The position numbers and the translations under genes were made by a program. Below, one piece after another: positions 1 to 5,008 of a stretch of DNA of 5,008 nucleotides (positions are counted from its first letter, which is position 1; every line of letters begins with the position of its first letter). The DNA comes from Barnesiella sp. (GTDB taxonomy: Bacteria; Bacteroidota; Bacteroidia; Bacteroidales; Muribaculaceae), in assembly GCA_014801065.1 (NCBI GenBank), contig JAAVEX010000003.1:10085-15092 (forward strand). The letters are read 5' to 3'. The notes under the pieces are model-generated. The model ran no database searches, was not told the origin of the DNA, and saw only the letters and a program-made list of their open reading frames with translations.

Positions 1-68
1 GAGCAGGTTTATCACTCGTAGCATTTATTCTCGTATTTGTTGGTTATGTAAGCCGTACTAATAAATAA
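1..68 (+). CDS. C-terminal end of a membrane protein (partial)
   Basis: An open frame enters from the left edge (first full codon at base 3) and ends at a TAA at 66-68. The 21 visible residues start AGLSLVAFILVFVGYV and end in SRTNK. This is one hydrophobic segment followed by a short positively charged tail, as expected for the last transmembrane helix of an inner-membrane protein with a cytoplasmic C-terminus. The other two + frames give stop-interrupted or non-hydrophobic peptides. A hairpin terminator about 35 nt downstream supports a gene end here. The family cannot be named from so few residues; a transporter is one possibility. Confidence 0.6.
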   Translation, partial: AGLSLVAFILVFVGYVSRTNK

Positions 69-103
69 GGAGAGTTAACCACCACTCTTGTTAAGAAATT
101 AAA

Positions 104-145
104 GACTGTATCGAAACAATAGGTTTTGATACACTCTCTTTTTTT
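104..145 (+). terminator. Rho-independent terminator of the upstream membrane-protein gene
   Basis: GTATCGAAAC (108-117) pairs over its full length with GTTTTGATAC (123-132), allowing one G-U pair, around a 5-nt loop AATAG. Outer bases 104-106 can extend the stem past a C-C mismatch. Seven T residues follow at 139-145, after a short pyrimidine-rich spacer. The position, about 40 nt after the stop at 66-68 and before the next promoter-like box, fits termination of the upstream gene. The stem is AT-rich, so its strength is uncertain. Confidence 0.65.
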
Positions 146-158
146 GAAAAAATAATTG

Positions 159-167
159 TACTTTTGT
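159..167 (+). promoter_or_regulatory. Candidate Bacteroidetes-type -7 promoter box for the DUF1599 gene
   Basis: TACTTTTGT matches the Bacteroidetes -7 consensus TAnnTTTG followed by a pyrimidine. It lies just after the upstream terminator and about 135 nt before the ATG at 301. No clear -33 TTTG stands at the usual spacing of about 19 nt; the nearest TTTG (143-146) is too close. Transcription would begin near base 172. Confidence 0.4.
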
Positions 168-300
168 AGAAATAGTAAGAAACTGTTTATAAGAGGCTGG
201 CGAAAAAAGCGGTTGCCATGAAGCAATGCGTGCCGTAGCGTCTGAATGATTCAGCAAATTCAACTATTCAAACAATTATTAGAAAATTATAAATATAGAT
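168..300 (+). other. Untranslated leader between promoter box and DUF1599 gene
   Basis: About 130 nt without a credible gene. Only very short ORFs (under 10 codons, for example from ATG 218) are present. The first half is GC-richer (around 193-240) and the last 45 nt are strongly AT-rich, as is common just upstream of Bacteroidetes start codons. A 13-nt near-palindrome CTGAATGATTCAG sits at 242-254; it could be an operator or chance. I recognise no riboswitch or small-RNA fold. Confidence 0.35.
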
Positions 301-840
301 ATGGATAAGACCAATCATCAATTTGATCAGGCGCTGAGCCGCTGTCGTGAGATATTCTCCAAGAAATTGCAGGACTATGGAGCATCATGGCGCATAATGC
401 GTCCGTCGTCGATCACTGATCAGCTTTTCATTAAAGCGAAGCGTATTCGCACTCTTGAAAGTGGAGAAAAAGCTTTGGTCAACGAAGGGATTCTCCCTGA
501 GTTTATCGCCATTGTCAATTATGGAATTGTTGGCTTGATTCAGCTTGAAAAGCAATCGACCGACAAGGTGGATATTGATGCAGACAGTGCGATGGCTCTC
601 TATGATAGCTTTGCGAGGAGTGCGCGCGATCTGATGATAGCCAAAAATCATGACTACGGCGAGGCATGGCGCGATATGCGTATCAGCTCCTACACAGATA
701 TGATTCTGACAAAAATCAACCGCACCAAGCAAATTGAGGACAATGACGGATCTACTATAATTTCCGAGGGAATTGATGCCAACTACATGGATATGATCAA
801 CTATGCGATTTTCGGTATAATCAAGCTTACTGAGAAATAA
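301..840 (+). CDS. DUF1599 / nucleotide modification associated domain 1 protein, tandem-repeat form
   Basis: A 179-residue soluble protein with no signal peptide or membrane segment. It consists of two copies of a roughly 65-residue unit, about residues 15-84 and 108-177. Each copy carries DYGxxWRxMRxSSxTD (25-40 and 118-133), then a K-x2-R pair, an acidic residue, a central (N/S)EG and a late NYxIxGxIxL helix. Over residues 22-54 versus 115-147, 15 of 33 positions are identical, nearly all charged, aromatic or glycine, which suggests a retained ligand or catalytic site. This pattern is that of DUF1599, also called nucleotide modification associated domain 1, a family without an established biochemical function; a role acting on nucleotides is only inferred from its name and phage relatives. 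The ATG at 301 follows an AT-rich leader without a Shine-Dalgarno site. The next gene starts 4 nt after the stop, so the two are probably co-transcribed. Confidence 0.9.
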   Translation: MDKTNHQFDQALSRCREIFSKKLQDYGASWRIMRPSSITDQLFIKAKRIRTLESGEKALVNEGILPEFIAIVNYGIVGLIQLEKQSTDKVDIDADSAMALYDSFARSARDLMIAKNHDYGEAWRDMRISSYTDMILTKINRTKQIEDNDGSTIISEGIDANYMDMINYAIFGIIKLTEK

Positions 841-844
841 GGTT

Positions 845-2116
845 ATGACCGTTAGATCTAAACTCAGAAACATTCGTCCGTGGATCGTGTGGATTCTTCG
901 TATTCTAGTGGGCACAACATTTGTTGTTTCCGGACTTTCGAAGAGTATCGACATCTGGGGTTTCGCCTATAAGATAGAAGAATATTTTCTGGTGTGGGGC
1001 ATGAGTGTGCCTCATACGCTCTACGTCATTGCAGCCCTGCTGCTGGCCACTTCTGAATTTGTTCTCGGCGCGATGCTGACACTTGGATGCTATCGAAGGA
1101 CTGCGGCCTGGTTGCTGTTGCTTATGATGCTTGGGATGCTCCCCTTGTCGGCTTATATTTACGTCGTGTCGCCCGTGGCTGATTGCGGGTGTTTCGGCGA
1201 TTTTATCCACATAAGTAATGGCGCCACATTCGTAAAAAATATATTTCTCACGCTTGCTTTGATATATCTTTCGATAGTGAATAGGCGCGTCAGTGGGTTG
1301 TATAATCCTTACTGGCAGTGGCTTGCAGCAACAGCTTGTTTTGTCTACTGTGTGGCCGTCGGATTGTGGGGATATAATGTGCAGCCTCTTGTAGATTTTC
1401 GATCTTTCCCGATCGGGACCTCATTGATCAGCGATCAGGATGGCTCTGACGATGATATTGAGATAGGATTTGTCTATGAAAAAGATGGTGAGCAAAAAAT
1501 GTTTTCCACTGATAGTCTGCCTGATTCCACGTGGACTTATGTCGATCGCCGTATTCTCAGCGGAGAGATAGACAATAAGGCAACATTCTCCATCACTGAA
1601 GACGGGGAAGATGTTACGGAGGAAGTGATTGCTACTGAGGGTCAGCAGCTTATCATTACTGTCCCTGACCATCACCGTGCCGGCATATCGTTCACTTACA
1701 CCGTCAACGAACTGAGTCAGAAAATGGATTCTATCGGTGGCTCATTGATTGAGGTTGTGACAATGGATAGTGAAGAAATAGAGCGTTGGAAAGATTTATC
1801 AAATGCTACTTATCCCATTTACAAGGGCGAATCTACGATTGTTAAGGAACTCGTCAGGGGGGTGATGGGCGCTGTTTATCTCTCGGATGGAAAAATTGTG
1901 TGGAAACGCACGCTGTCGTCCGTTGATCTCGAAGAGGTTGACCGGTCGTTGGCCCGGAGTGGAACACTCGACAGTCTGACCGACGACGGCCATGAACGCC
2001 TGCTCGGATGGACGGCGTTGCTGGTGGCCATACTTGCTGTCATTTTAATGGGCGATAAGTGCTTCATGATGCTAAAACGGCTCAAAAAAAATAGTGAAAC
2101 CAAAAAAAATGAGTAA
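845..2116 (+). CDS. DoxX/MauE-like membrane protein with periplasmic thioredoxin-like domain (BT_3928-type)
   Basis: A 423-residue inner-membrane protein. Likely helices are at 12-33, 58-81, 87-109, 127-146, 157-177 and 386-408. Basic residues at the N-terminus, after C82 (YRR), at R147-R148 and in the C-terminal KRLKK tail place those parts in the cytoplasm. This puts the motif DCGCFGD (113-119) and the large 180-384 region in the periplasm. The first helix with GLSKSIDIWGF (30-40), together with the CGC motif, is typical of DoxX/MauE-like proteins. After VDFRSFPIGTSL (183-194) the region runs as a strand (268-273), helix, strand (301-307), EEIERWKDL helix (310-318), the segment YPIYK (323-327) and a hairpin around GAVYLSDGKIVWK (342-354). 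This pattern resembles a thioredoxin fold, but there is no cysteine between 170 and 405. The match to B. thetaiotaomicron BT_3928-type proteins is from memory. MauE supports disulfide formation in methylamine dehydrogenase; a redox or envelope role here is inference. The ATG lies 4 nt after the DUF1599 stop. Confidence 0.87.
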   Translation: MTVRSKLRNIRPWIVWILRILVGTTFVVSGLSKSIDIWGFAYKIEEYFLVWGMSVPHTLYVIAALLLATSEFVLGAMLTLGCYRRTAAWLLLLMMLGMLPLSAYIYVVSPVADCGCFGDFIHISNGATFVKNIFLTLALIYLSIVNRRVSGLYNPYWQWLAATACFVYCVAVGLWGYNVQPLVDFRSFPIGTSLISDQDGSDDDIEIGFVYEKDGEQKMFSTDSLPDSTWTYVDRRILSGEIDNKATFSITEDGEDVTEEVIATEGQQLIITVPDHHRAGISFTYTVNELSQKMDSIGGSLIEVVTMDSEEIERWKDLSNATYPIYKGESTIVKELVRGVMGAVYLSDGKIVWKRTLSSVDLEEVDRSLARSGTLDSLTDDGHERLLGWTALLVAILAVILMGDKCFMMLKRLKKNSETKKNE

Positions 2117-2171
2117 ATTTGTAGTCGCAAATAATATCTGATTTGGTATTGTCAAAATATCAATGAATTTG
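2114..2171 (+). promoter_or_regulatory. Candidate promoter region for tpiA
   Basis: Two candidate -7 boxes lie in the 107-nt gap before tpiA. TAAATTTGT at 2114-2122 matches TAnnTTTG plus pyrimidine exactly and begins on the TAA stop of the preceding gene, but no -33 TTTG stands upstream. TGAATTTGC at 2164-2172 has one mismatch but does have a TTTG at 2142-2145, 18 nt upstream, and would give a leader of about 45 nt. The second arrangement fits tpiA slightly better. The separate codon use of tpiA supports its having its own strong promoter. Confidence 0.35.
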
Positions 2172-2223
2172 CCACTTTGTCAAATCGCGCAATAGAATTA
2201 ATAATCTTTTAATCTATAATAAA

Positions 2224-2982
2224 ATGAGAAAAAATATTGTTGCAGGCAACTGGAAAATGAACACCACCCTGCCTGAAGGCCTTCAGCTTGCCAAGAATGT
2301 AAACGAAGCTCTTAAAAATGCCGGTGAAGTAAAATGCGATGTTATCATCTGCACTCCCTTTACTCACCTTGCCTCCATCAATGAAGTGATCGACAAGGAA
2401 AAACTTGGCCTTGGTGCTGAAAACTGCGCAGATCACAAATCAGGTGCCTACACCGGCGAAATCTCTGCTCCGATGGTTGCATCTACCGGTGCGACTTATG
2501 TAATCCTCGGCCACTCTGAACGTCGTCAGTACTATGGCGAAACATCTGAAACTCTTAAAGAAAAAGTCGGTCTCGCTCTCGAAAACAATCTGACCCCGAT
2601 CTTCTGCATCGGCGAAGTGCTCGAAGAACGCGAAAACGGCACCGCTTTCGATGTTGTAAAATCTCAGATTGAAGAAGCTCTCTTCGAACTCTCTGCCGAC
2701 GACTTCTCTAAGCTGATTCTCGCTTACGAACCTGTTTGGGCAATCGGTACAGGCAAAACCGCCACTGATGATCAGGCAGAAGAAATGCACGCTTTCATCC
2801 GCGGCGTTATCGCTGACAAATATGGCAAAGAAGTTGCCGACAACACTTCGATCCTTTATGGCGGAAGCTGCAAACCTTCAAACGCTAAGGCTCTGTTTGC
2901 CAAACCCAACGTTGATGGTGGTCTGATCGGTGGCGCTGCTCTCGATGCCGACTCCTTCATGGGTATCGTTACAGCTTTCTAA
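2224..2982 (+). CDS. tpiA: Triosephosphate isomerase
   Basis: A full-length 252-residue enzyme of the usual family size. It interconverts dihydroxyacetone phosphate and glyceraldehyde 3-phosphate in cytoplasmic glycolysis and gluconeogenesis. All hallmarks are visible: N9 and K11 in GNWKMN (substrate-binding Lys), electrophile H97 in ILGHSERR, catalytic base E169 in [14 protein letters not shown] whose second half is the mobile loop 6, the phosphate-binding YGGSCKPSN (212-220), and [11 protein letters not shown] near the end (231-241). YGGSCKPSN in place of the common YGGSV form is, from memory, usual in Bacteroides relatives. The ATG at 2224 gives the standard N-terminus [10 protein letters not shown] after an AT-rich leader. 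All 23 glutamate codons are GAA, unlike the neighbouring genes, pointing to high expression. It probably forms its own transcription unit, with a long 3' gap and an inverted repeat downstream. Confidence 0.98.
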   Translation: MRKNIVAGNWKMNTTLPEGLQLAKNVNEALKNAGEVKCDVIICTPFTHLASINEVIDKEKLGLGAENCADHKSGAYTGEISAPMVASTGATYVILGHSERRQYYGETSETLKEKVGLALENNLTPIFCIGEVLEERENGTAFDVVKSQIEEALFELSADDFSKLILAYEPVWAIGTGKTATDDQAEEMHAFIRGVIADKYGKEVADNTSILYGGSCKPSNAKALFAKPNVDGGLIGGAALDADSFMGIVTAF

Positions 2983-3142
2983 TGGATTGAAATAATTAAA
3001 CGCGAAGAGAAAGTTTGGATTTGGATGATTTTTCAAAAGTTGAAGAAGACGCCATGTCCGCAACGCAACTCTCTCAACGCTTCGGTCCATCCTGATCCTT
3101 TATGGTCCTGTCCGTAAGCTTTAACAATAAATATATCTAATC
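2983..3142 (+). other. Gene-free stretch downstream of tpiA
   Basis: About 160 nt between the tpiA stop and the inverted repeat. There is no T-run hairpin close to the tpiA stop, so tpiA transcripts may run to the repeat at 3143. The longest + strand ORF is 30 codons (ATG 3025 to TAA 3115-3117). It encodes a Pro/Cys-containing peptide with no recognisable features and I do not call it. A short imperfect repeat GGTCCAT/ATGGTCC (3084-3108) could form a weak hairpin. Nothing else recognised. Confidence 0.4.
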
Positions 3143-3184
3143 ATTAGGCCACAAAAATATATTTTAGTATTTTTGTGGCCTGAT
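3143..3184 (+). terminator. Long inverted repeat, probable (bidirectional) terminator after tpiA
   Basis: AGGCCACAAAAATA (3146-3159) and TATTTTTGTGGCCT (3168-3181) are perfect 14-bp reverse complements around an 8-nt loop. The stem extends to 17 bp with 3143-3145 and 3182-3184, using one G-U pair. The GC-rich base (GGCCAC) and AT-rich upper stem make a strong hairpin. No T-run follows outside the stem, so it is not a textbook intrinsic terminator on either strand. It could instead protect the 3' end of the tpiA mRNA or act as an operator. Confidence 0.6.
3168..3176 (+). promoter_or_regulatory. Candidate -7 promoter box for the SPOR-domain gene and folE
   Basis: TATTTTTGT matches TAnnTTTG plus pyrimidine exactly and forms part of the right arm of the inverted repeat. 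Transcription would begin near 3182, giving a leader of about 40 nt before the ATG at 3222. No TTTG is present at the -33 position. Because the left arm is the mirror image, the same box also exists on the - strand (3151-3159), where there is no gene to drive; the match may simply follow from the T-rich stem. Confidence 0.35.
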
Positions 3185-3221
3185 TACATTAAAATAAACC
3201 TATCCTCATTTCTTGATTGAT

Positions 3222-3731
3222 ATGCTTTATAGAAATTGTAAAAATTTGATTTTGCTTTCCGCTCTGTTGTCAGTGCCGGTCAGCTCGTTTGGTCAATCAG
3301 TTAAGACGGATATTGGACCTGATTCCACAATCATAGATCATATAAAGGCTTCCGATCATCATGAGATCGATGCCACATCTGATATACTGAAATTATTCTC
3401 TCCAATTGCTCCTTCCGCTTCCGACGATAAAAAGACCGGGCCCGTCAAGAAGGGACCGAGGATGCGCACGATCTATCGAGTGCAGATCCTTAGCGTCAAT
3501 CAATCCGGCAATGGCAGGGCGCTCGCTGAAAAAGGGCGTCGTGCAGTCAGCAGCAGATTTCCGCAATACCCATGTGATCTCGCCTTTGAGGCTCCAAACT
3601 GGAAAGTCAGGGTTGGTATTTTCGAAAATCAAAACGAAGCTAATGCCGCGGCATCAAAAATCCGTCAGTCTTTGAGCCAGTATGCCAAAGAGGTGCGCGT
3701 GGTTCGTGTAAATATGAAGGTGACAAAATAA
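3222..3731 (+). CDS. Secreted SPOR-domain protein
   Basis: A 169-residue exported protein. The ATG at 3222 is preferred over an in-frame TTG at 3213 because it gives a compact signal peptide: a basic start (MLYRNCKN), hydrophobic LILLSALLSVPV, then SSFG before Q25 as a likely signal peptidase I site. No lipobox cysteine is present. A polar linker (about 26-80) with a basic segment (KKTGPVKKGPR, 70-80) leads to a C-terminal SPOR domain (about 84-165). That domain begins YRVQILSV, has a central WKVRVGIFENQNEANAAASKI (strand, then helix) and ends in the strand EVRVVRV. SPOR domains bind peptidoglycan with denuded glycan strands, often at division sites, so the protein probably acts in the periplasm on cell-wall or division processes; its exact role is unknown. 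folE starts 11 nt downstream, suggesting co-transcription, with no obvious functional link. Confidence 0.9.
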   Translation: MLYRNCKNLILLSALLSVPVSSFGQSVKTDIGPDSTIIDHIKASDHHEIDATSDILKLFSPIAPSASDDKKTGPVKKGPRMRTIYRVQILSVNQSGNGRALAEKGRRAVSSRFPQYPCDLAFEAPNWKVRVGIFENQNEANAAASKIRQSLSQYAKEVRVVRVNMKVTK

Positions 3732-3737
3732 GGGGAG
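3732..3737 (+). promoter_or_regulatory. Shine-Dalgarno-like site before folE
   Basis: GGGGAG begins right after the TAA of the SPOR gene and ends 5 nt before the folE ATG. Purine-rich sites like this are uncommon in this window and in Bacteroidetes generally, and it fits translation of the second gene of a pair. It supports the ATG at 3743 as the folE start. Confidence 0.35.
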
Positions 3738-3742
3738 AGAAA

Positions 3743-4336
3743 ATGAAGCTAAACCAGGAAGCTGACGATTCGCAAAAAATTGTCAATGAAATTGCATCAC
3801 ACTATCGGGCGATTCTTGAACTGATAGGTGAGGATTGCTCACGCGAAGGTCTTAAAGACACTCCGGTGAGAGCTGCAAAAGCTCTTTACTACGTCACGCG
3901 TGGCTACCGGCAGGATATAGATGCTGTGATCCATGGCGCAATGTTTACAGCCCCGTCGTCCGACGACGATATGGTGATAGTGCGCGATATAGAATTCTAT
4001 TCATTGTGTGAACATCACATTCTCCCATTTTTCGGCACCGTTTCGATAGGCTATATCCCCGGCGAAAAAATTGTCGGGTTGAGCAAAGTGGCTCGAATTG
4101 TAGATATGTTTGCTCGCCGCCTTCAGGTGCAGGAGCGTTTTGCCCATGAGCTGTGTGATGTTCTGACGGAGAAACTGCAGGCTAAGGGTGTGATGGTAAG
4201 TTGTCGCGCGCGCCATCTGTGTATGCAGATGCGTGGAGTCGAGAAGCAGTCATCATCTACTGTGACGATAGCTTCCTCCGGCATGTTTCGTAAGGATGAA
4301 TCTTTGCGCAATCAGTTTCTCGCGTCAATTAACTGA
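3743..4336 (+). CDS. folE: GTP cyclohydrolase I (zinc-dependent, type IA)
   Basis: A 197-residue enzyme, full length for the bacterial family. It converts GTP to 7,8-dihydroneopterin triphosphate, the first step of tetrahydrofolate synthesis and also a feeder for queuosine-type pathways. Visible signatures are LKDTPVRAAKAL (37-48), EFYSLCEHHILPFFG (84-98) with zinc ligand C89 and histidines H91/H92, GYIPGEKIVGLSKVARIVD (103-121), RLQVQERF (126-133) and RHLCMQMRGVEKQSS (157-171) with H158 and zinc ligand C160. These match the known Cys/His/Cys zinc site, so this is the zinc-type enzyme rather than the unrelated FolE2. The segment before H158 reads SCRA, with arginine where E. coli (D) and human (E) enzymes are acidic. 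The start at 3743 has a GGGGAG site 5 nt upstream. It follows the SPOR gene by 11 nt and converges on the nitroreductase gene. Confidence 0.97.
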   Translation: MKLNQEADDSQKIVNEIASHYRAILELIGEDCSREGLKDTPVRAAKALYYVTRGYRQDIDAVIHGAMFTAPSSDDDMVIVRDIEFYSLCEHHILPFFGTVSIGYIPGEKIVGLSKVARIVDMFARRLQVQERFAHELCDVLTEKLQAKGVMVSCRARHLCMQMRGVEKQSSSTVTIASSGMFRKDESLRNQFLASIN

Positions 4337-4375
4337 TCTGACAGCCCGCTCGCTTCCCTCCGACAAGTTAAGAGT

Positions 4376-4422
4376 TCAATCAATCCCCCTTTTTTTATGT
4401 GGGGAGCAGTTAAATTGATTGA
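4376..4422 (+). terminator. Nested inverted repeat between convergent genes, possible terminator
   Basis: TCAATCAAT (4376-4384) and ATTGATTGA (4414-4422) are perfect 9-bp reverse complements. Immediately inside, CCCC (from 4385) can pair with GGGG (4401-4404), leaving a T-rich loop TTTTTTTATGT and a 9-nt bulge on the 3' side. It sits 40 nt after the folE stop and 73 nt beyond the nitroreductase stop, the right place for a shared terminator. The T-run lies in the loop rather than after the stem, so the mechanism is uncertain. The rest of the gap (4337-4375, 4423-4494) shows nothing further. Confidence 0.45.
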
Positions 4423-4494
4423 TTCTGATAATGGGAATTTTCTTCAGGATCGTGATTGCATACCTGTGAGCGACTTTGGAGTAGGTAGGGGGAT

Positions 4495-5008
4495 TTATTT
4501 GATAATGATGCTTTCAAGCGATCGCTTCGGTACACATTGTGTGTCGTTCTCGTCACGAAAATACTTGTAGTCGCCCTCATCATTCATAGCGACGATAGCT
4601 GCCTTTTCGGAGGCGTAGCCGAGTGCTACAACATAACATGGGGTGAGATGTTTGGGAAGATGCAAAACGTCGCTTATAGATGCTTTAAACGATTTTATTA
4701 TGCATCCGTTGAGGCCGAGAGCAGTTGCTCCGAGTGTTATGGCTTCAAGATGGAGTCCTTCGTCGCATAGAGGGGCAGTAGTGATTGATGTGTCAAGACA
4801 CTGCACAATATAAGCCACCGGACGTTCGCTTTCTTTCGGACCGGCCCAGTCAGTATAGTAGCCGGCCCATGCAAGCAAAGGGAATATGGCTAGACATTCT
4901 TCGTCTGATTCCACGATACGATACTTTAGCGGTTGGGCATTGCGACCCGAGGCGCATAGCGTAGTTAGTCTGACCAGATCAGTGAGTGTTTCGTAGCTGA
5001 TCTTTTTT
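4495..5008 (-). CDS. Nitroreductase-family FMN oxidoreductase (partial, N-terminus outside window)
   Basis: Read on the - strand, the frame is open from the window edge (first full codon at 5007) to the TAA at 4497-4495, giving 170 visible residues. An in-frame GTG at 4914 might be mistaken for the start, but the 31 codons before it encode the conserved FMN-site segment LCASGRNAQPLKYRIV (visible residues 17-32), so the GTG is internal. Later family features are LAWAGYYTDWAGP, the CDEGLHLEAITLGATALGLNGCIIKSF helix-strand region, YVVALGYASE and a C-terminal PKRSLESIIIK. Family members are cytoplasmic flavoproteins that use NAD(P)H; the physiological substrate cannot be told from sequence. Family length of about 190 suggests only some 20 residues are missing, including the usual basic FMN-phosphate motif. 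It is a separate transcription unit convergent with folE. Confidence 0.92.
   Translation of the reverse strand, partial: KKISYETLTDLVRLTTLCASGRNAQPLKYRIVESDEECLAIFPLLAWAGYYTDWAGPKESERPVAYIVQCLDTSITTAPLCDEGLHLEAITLGATALGLNGCIIKSFKASISDVLHLPKHLTPCYVVALGYASEKAAIVAMNDEGDYKYFRDENDTQCVPKRSLESIIIK

Noticed and set aside
242..254. Near-palindrome CTGAATGATTCAG as an operator
   Set aside because: A single short copy with no matching site elsewhere in the window; too weak to call a binding site.
170..300. Riboswitch or tRNA in the DUF1599 leader
   Set aside because: No T-loop motif, cloverleaf or known riboswitch core is visible; only short possible stems such as TTGC/GCAA.
385..954. 189-codon open frame on the - strand opposite the DUF1599 gene
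   Set aside because: It lies antisense to a clearly recognisable gene and runs into the next one. Its protein has no recognisable domain, and the + strand frame carries conserved repeats.
2440..2790. 116-codon open frame on the - strand inside tpiA
   Set aside because: It lies entirely antisense to an unmistakable triosephosphate isomerase; its openness is explained by the restricted codon use of tpiA.
3025..3117. 30-codon ORF in the gap after tpiA
   Set aside because: No Shine-Dalgarno or promoter signal of its own, no signal peptide or motif, and an ORF of this length is expected by chance.
3213..3221. TTG start giving a 3-residue longer SPOR protein
   Set aside because: The ATG at 3222 gives a normal signal peptide with a basic start; the TTG adds only M-I-D, including an acidic residue unfavourable for the signal N-region.
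3406..3675. 89-codon + strand frame overlapping the SPOR gene
   Set aside because: Out-of-frame shadow of the SPOR coding region with a basic, low-information protein.
4537..4770. 77-codon + strand frame opposite the nitroreductase gene
   Set aside because: Antisense to a well-supported nitroreductase-family gene and without any recognisable feature.

Overview
The window looks like ordinary chromosomal core sequence from a Bacteroidales bacterium. Three things point there: the gene order (DUF1599 protein, DoxX/MauE-like membrane protein, triosephosphate isomerase, SPOR-domain protein, GTP cyclohydrolase I), AT-rich intergenic gaps carrying TAnnTTTG -7 boxes of the Bacteroidetes type, and mostly absent Shine-Dalgarno sequences. 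A gut lineage such as Muribaculaceae is plausible, but I infer that from the general look of the proteins and have not shown it.

Layout. Bases 1-68 are the last codons of a membrane protein, followed by a hairpin plus T-run terminator (104-145). A promoter-like box (159-167) and a leader of about 130 nt precede a two-gene unit on the + strand: a tandem-repeat DUF1599 (nucleotide modification associated domain 1) protein at 301-840 and, 4 nt later, a six-helix membrane protein at 845-2116. The latter has a MauE/DoxX-like core and a periplasmic thioredoxin-like domain without cysteines. After a 107-nt gap comes tpiA (2224-2982), a glycolytic gene with strongly biased codon use. A 239-nt gap holds a long inverted repeat (3143-3184) and another promoter-like box. 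A SPOR-domain envelope protein (3222-3731) and folE (3743-4336) follow as an apparent pair. A 158-nt convergent gap with a nested inverted repeat separates folE from an FMN nitroreductase-family gene on the - strand (4495-5008), whose N-terminus lies beyond the window.

How the genes fit together. tpiA and folE are housekeeping genes for glycolysis/gluconeogenesis and for pterin/folate synthesis. The SPOR protein probably binds peptidoglycan. The DUF1599 and DoxX/MauE-like pair is the least understood part. Its tight coupling next to tpiA suggests a conserved function, but the sequence does not reveal it. No mobile element, CRISPR array, RNA gene, phage gene or defence system was found, and I see no convincing new system. 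The most interesting points are the cysteine-free thioredoxin-like domain fused to a membrane protein with a CGC motif, and the -7 box built into the inverted repeat upstream of the SPOR gene.
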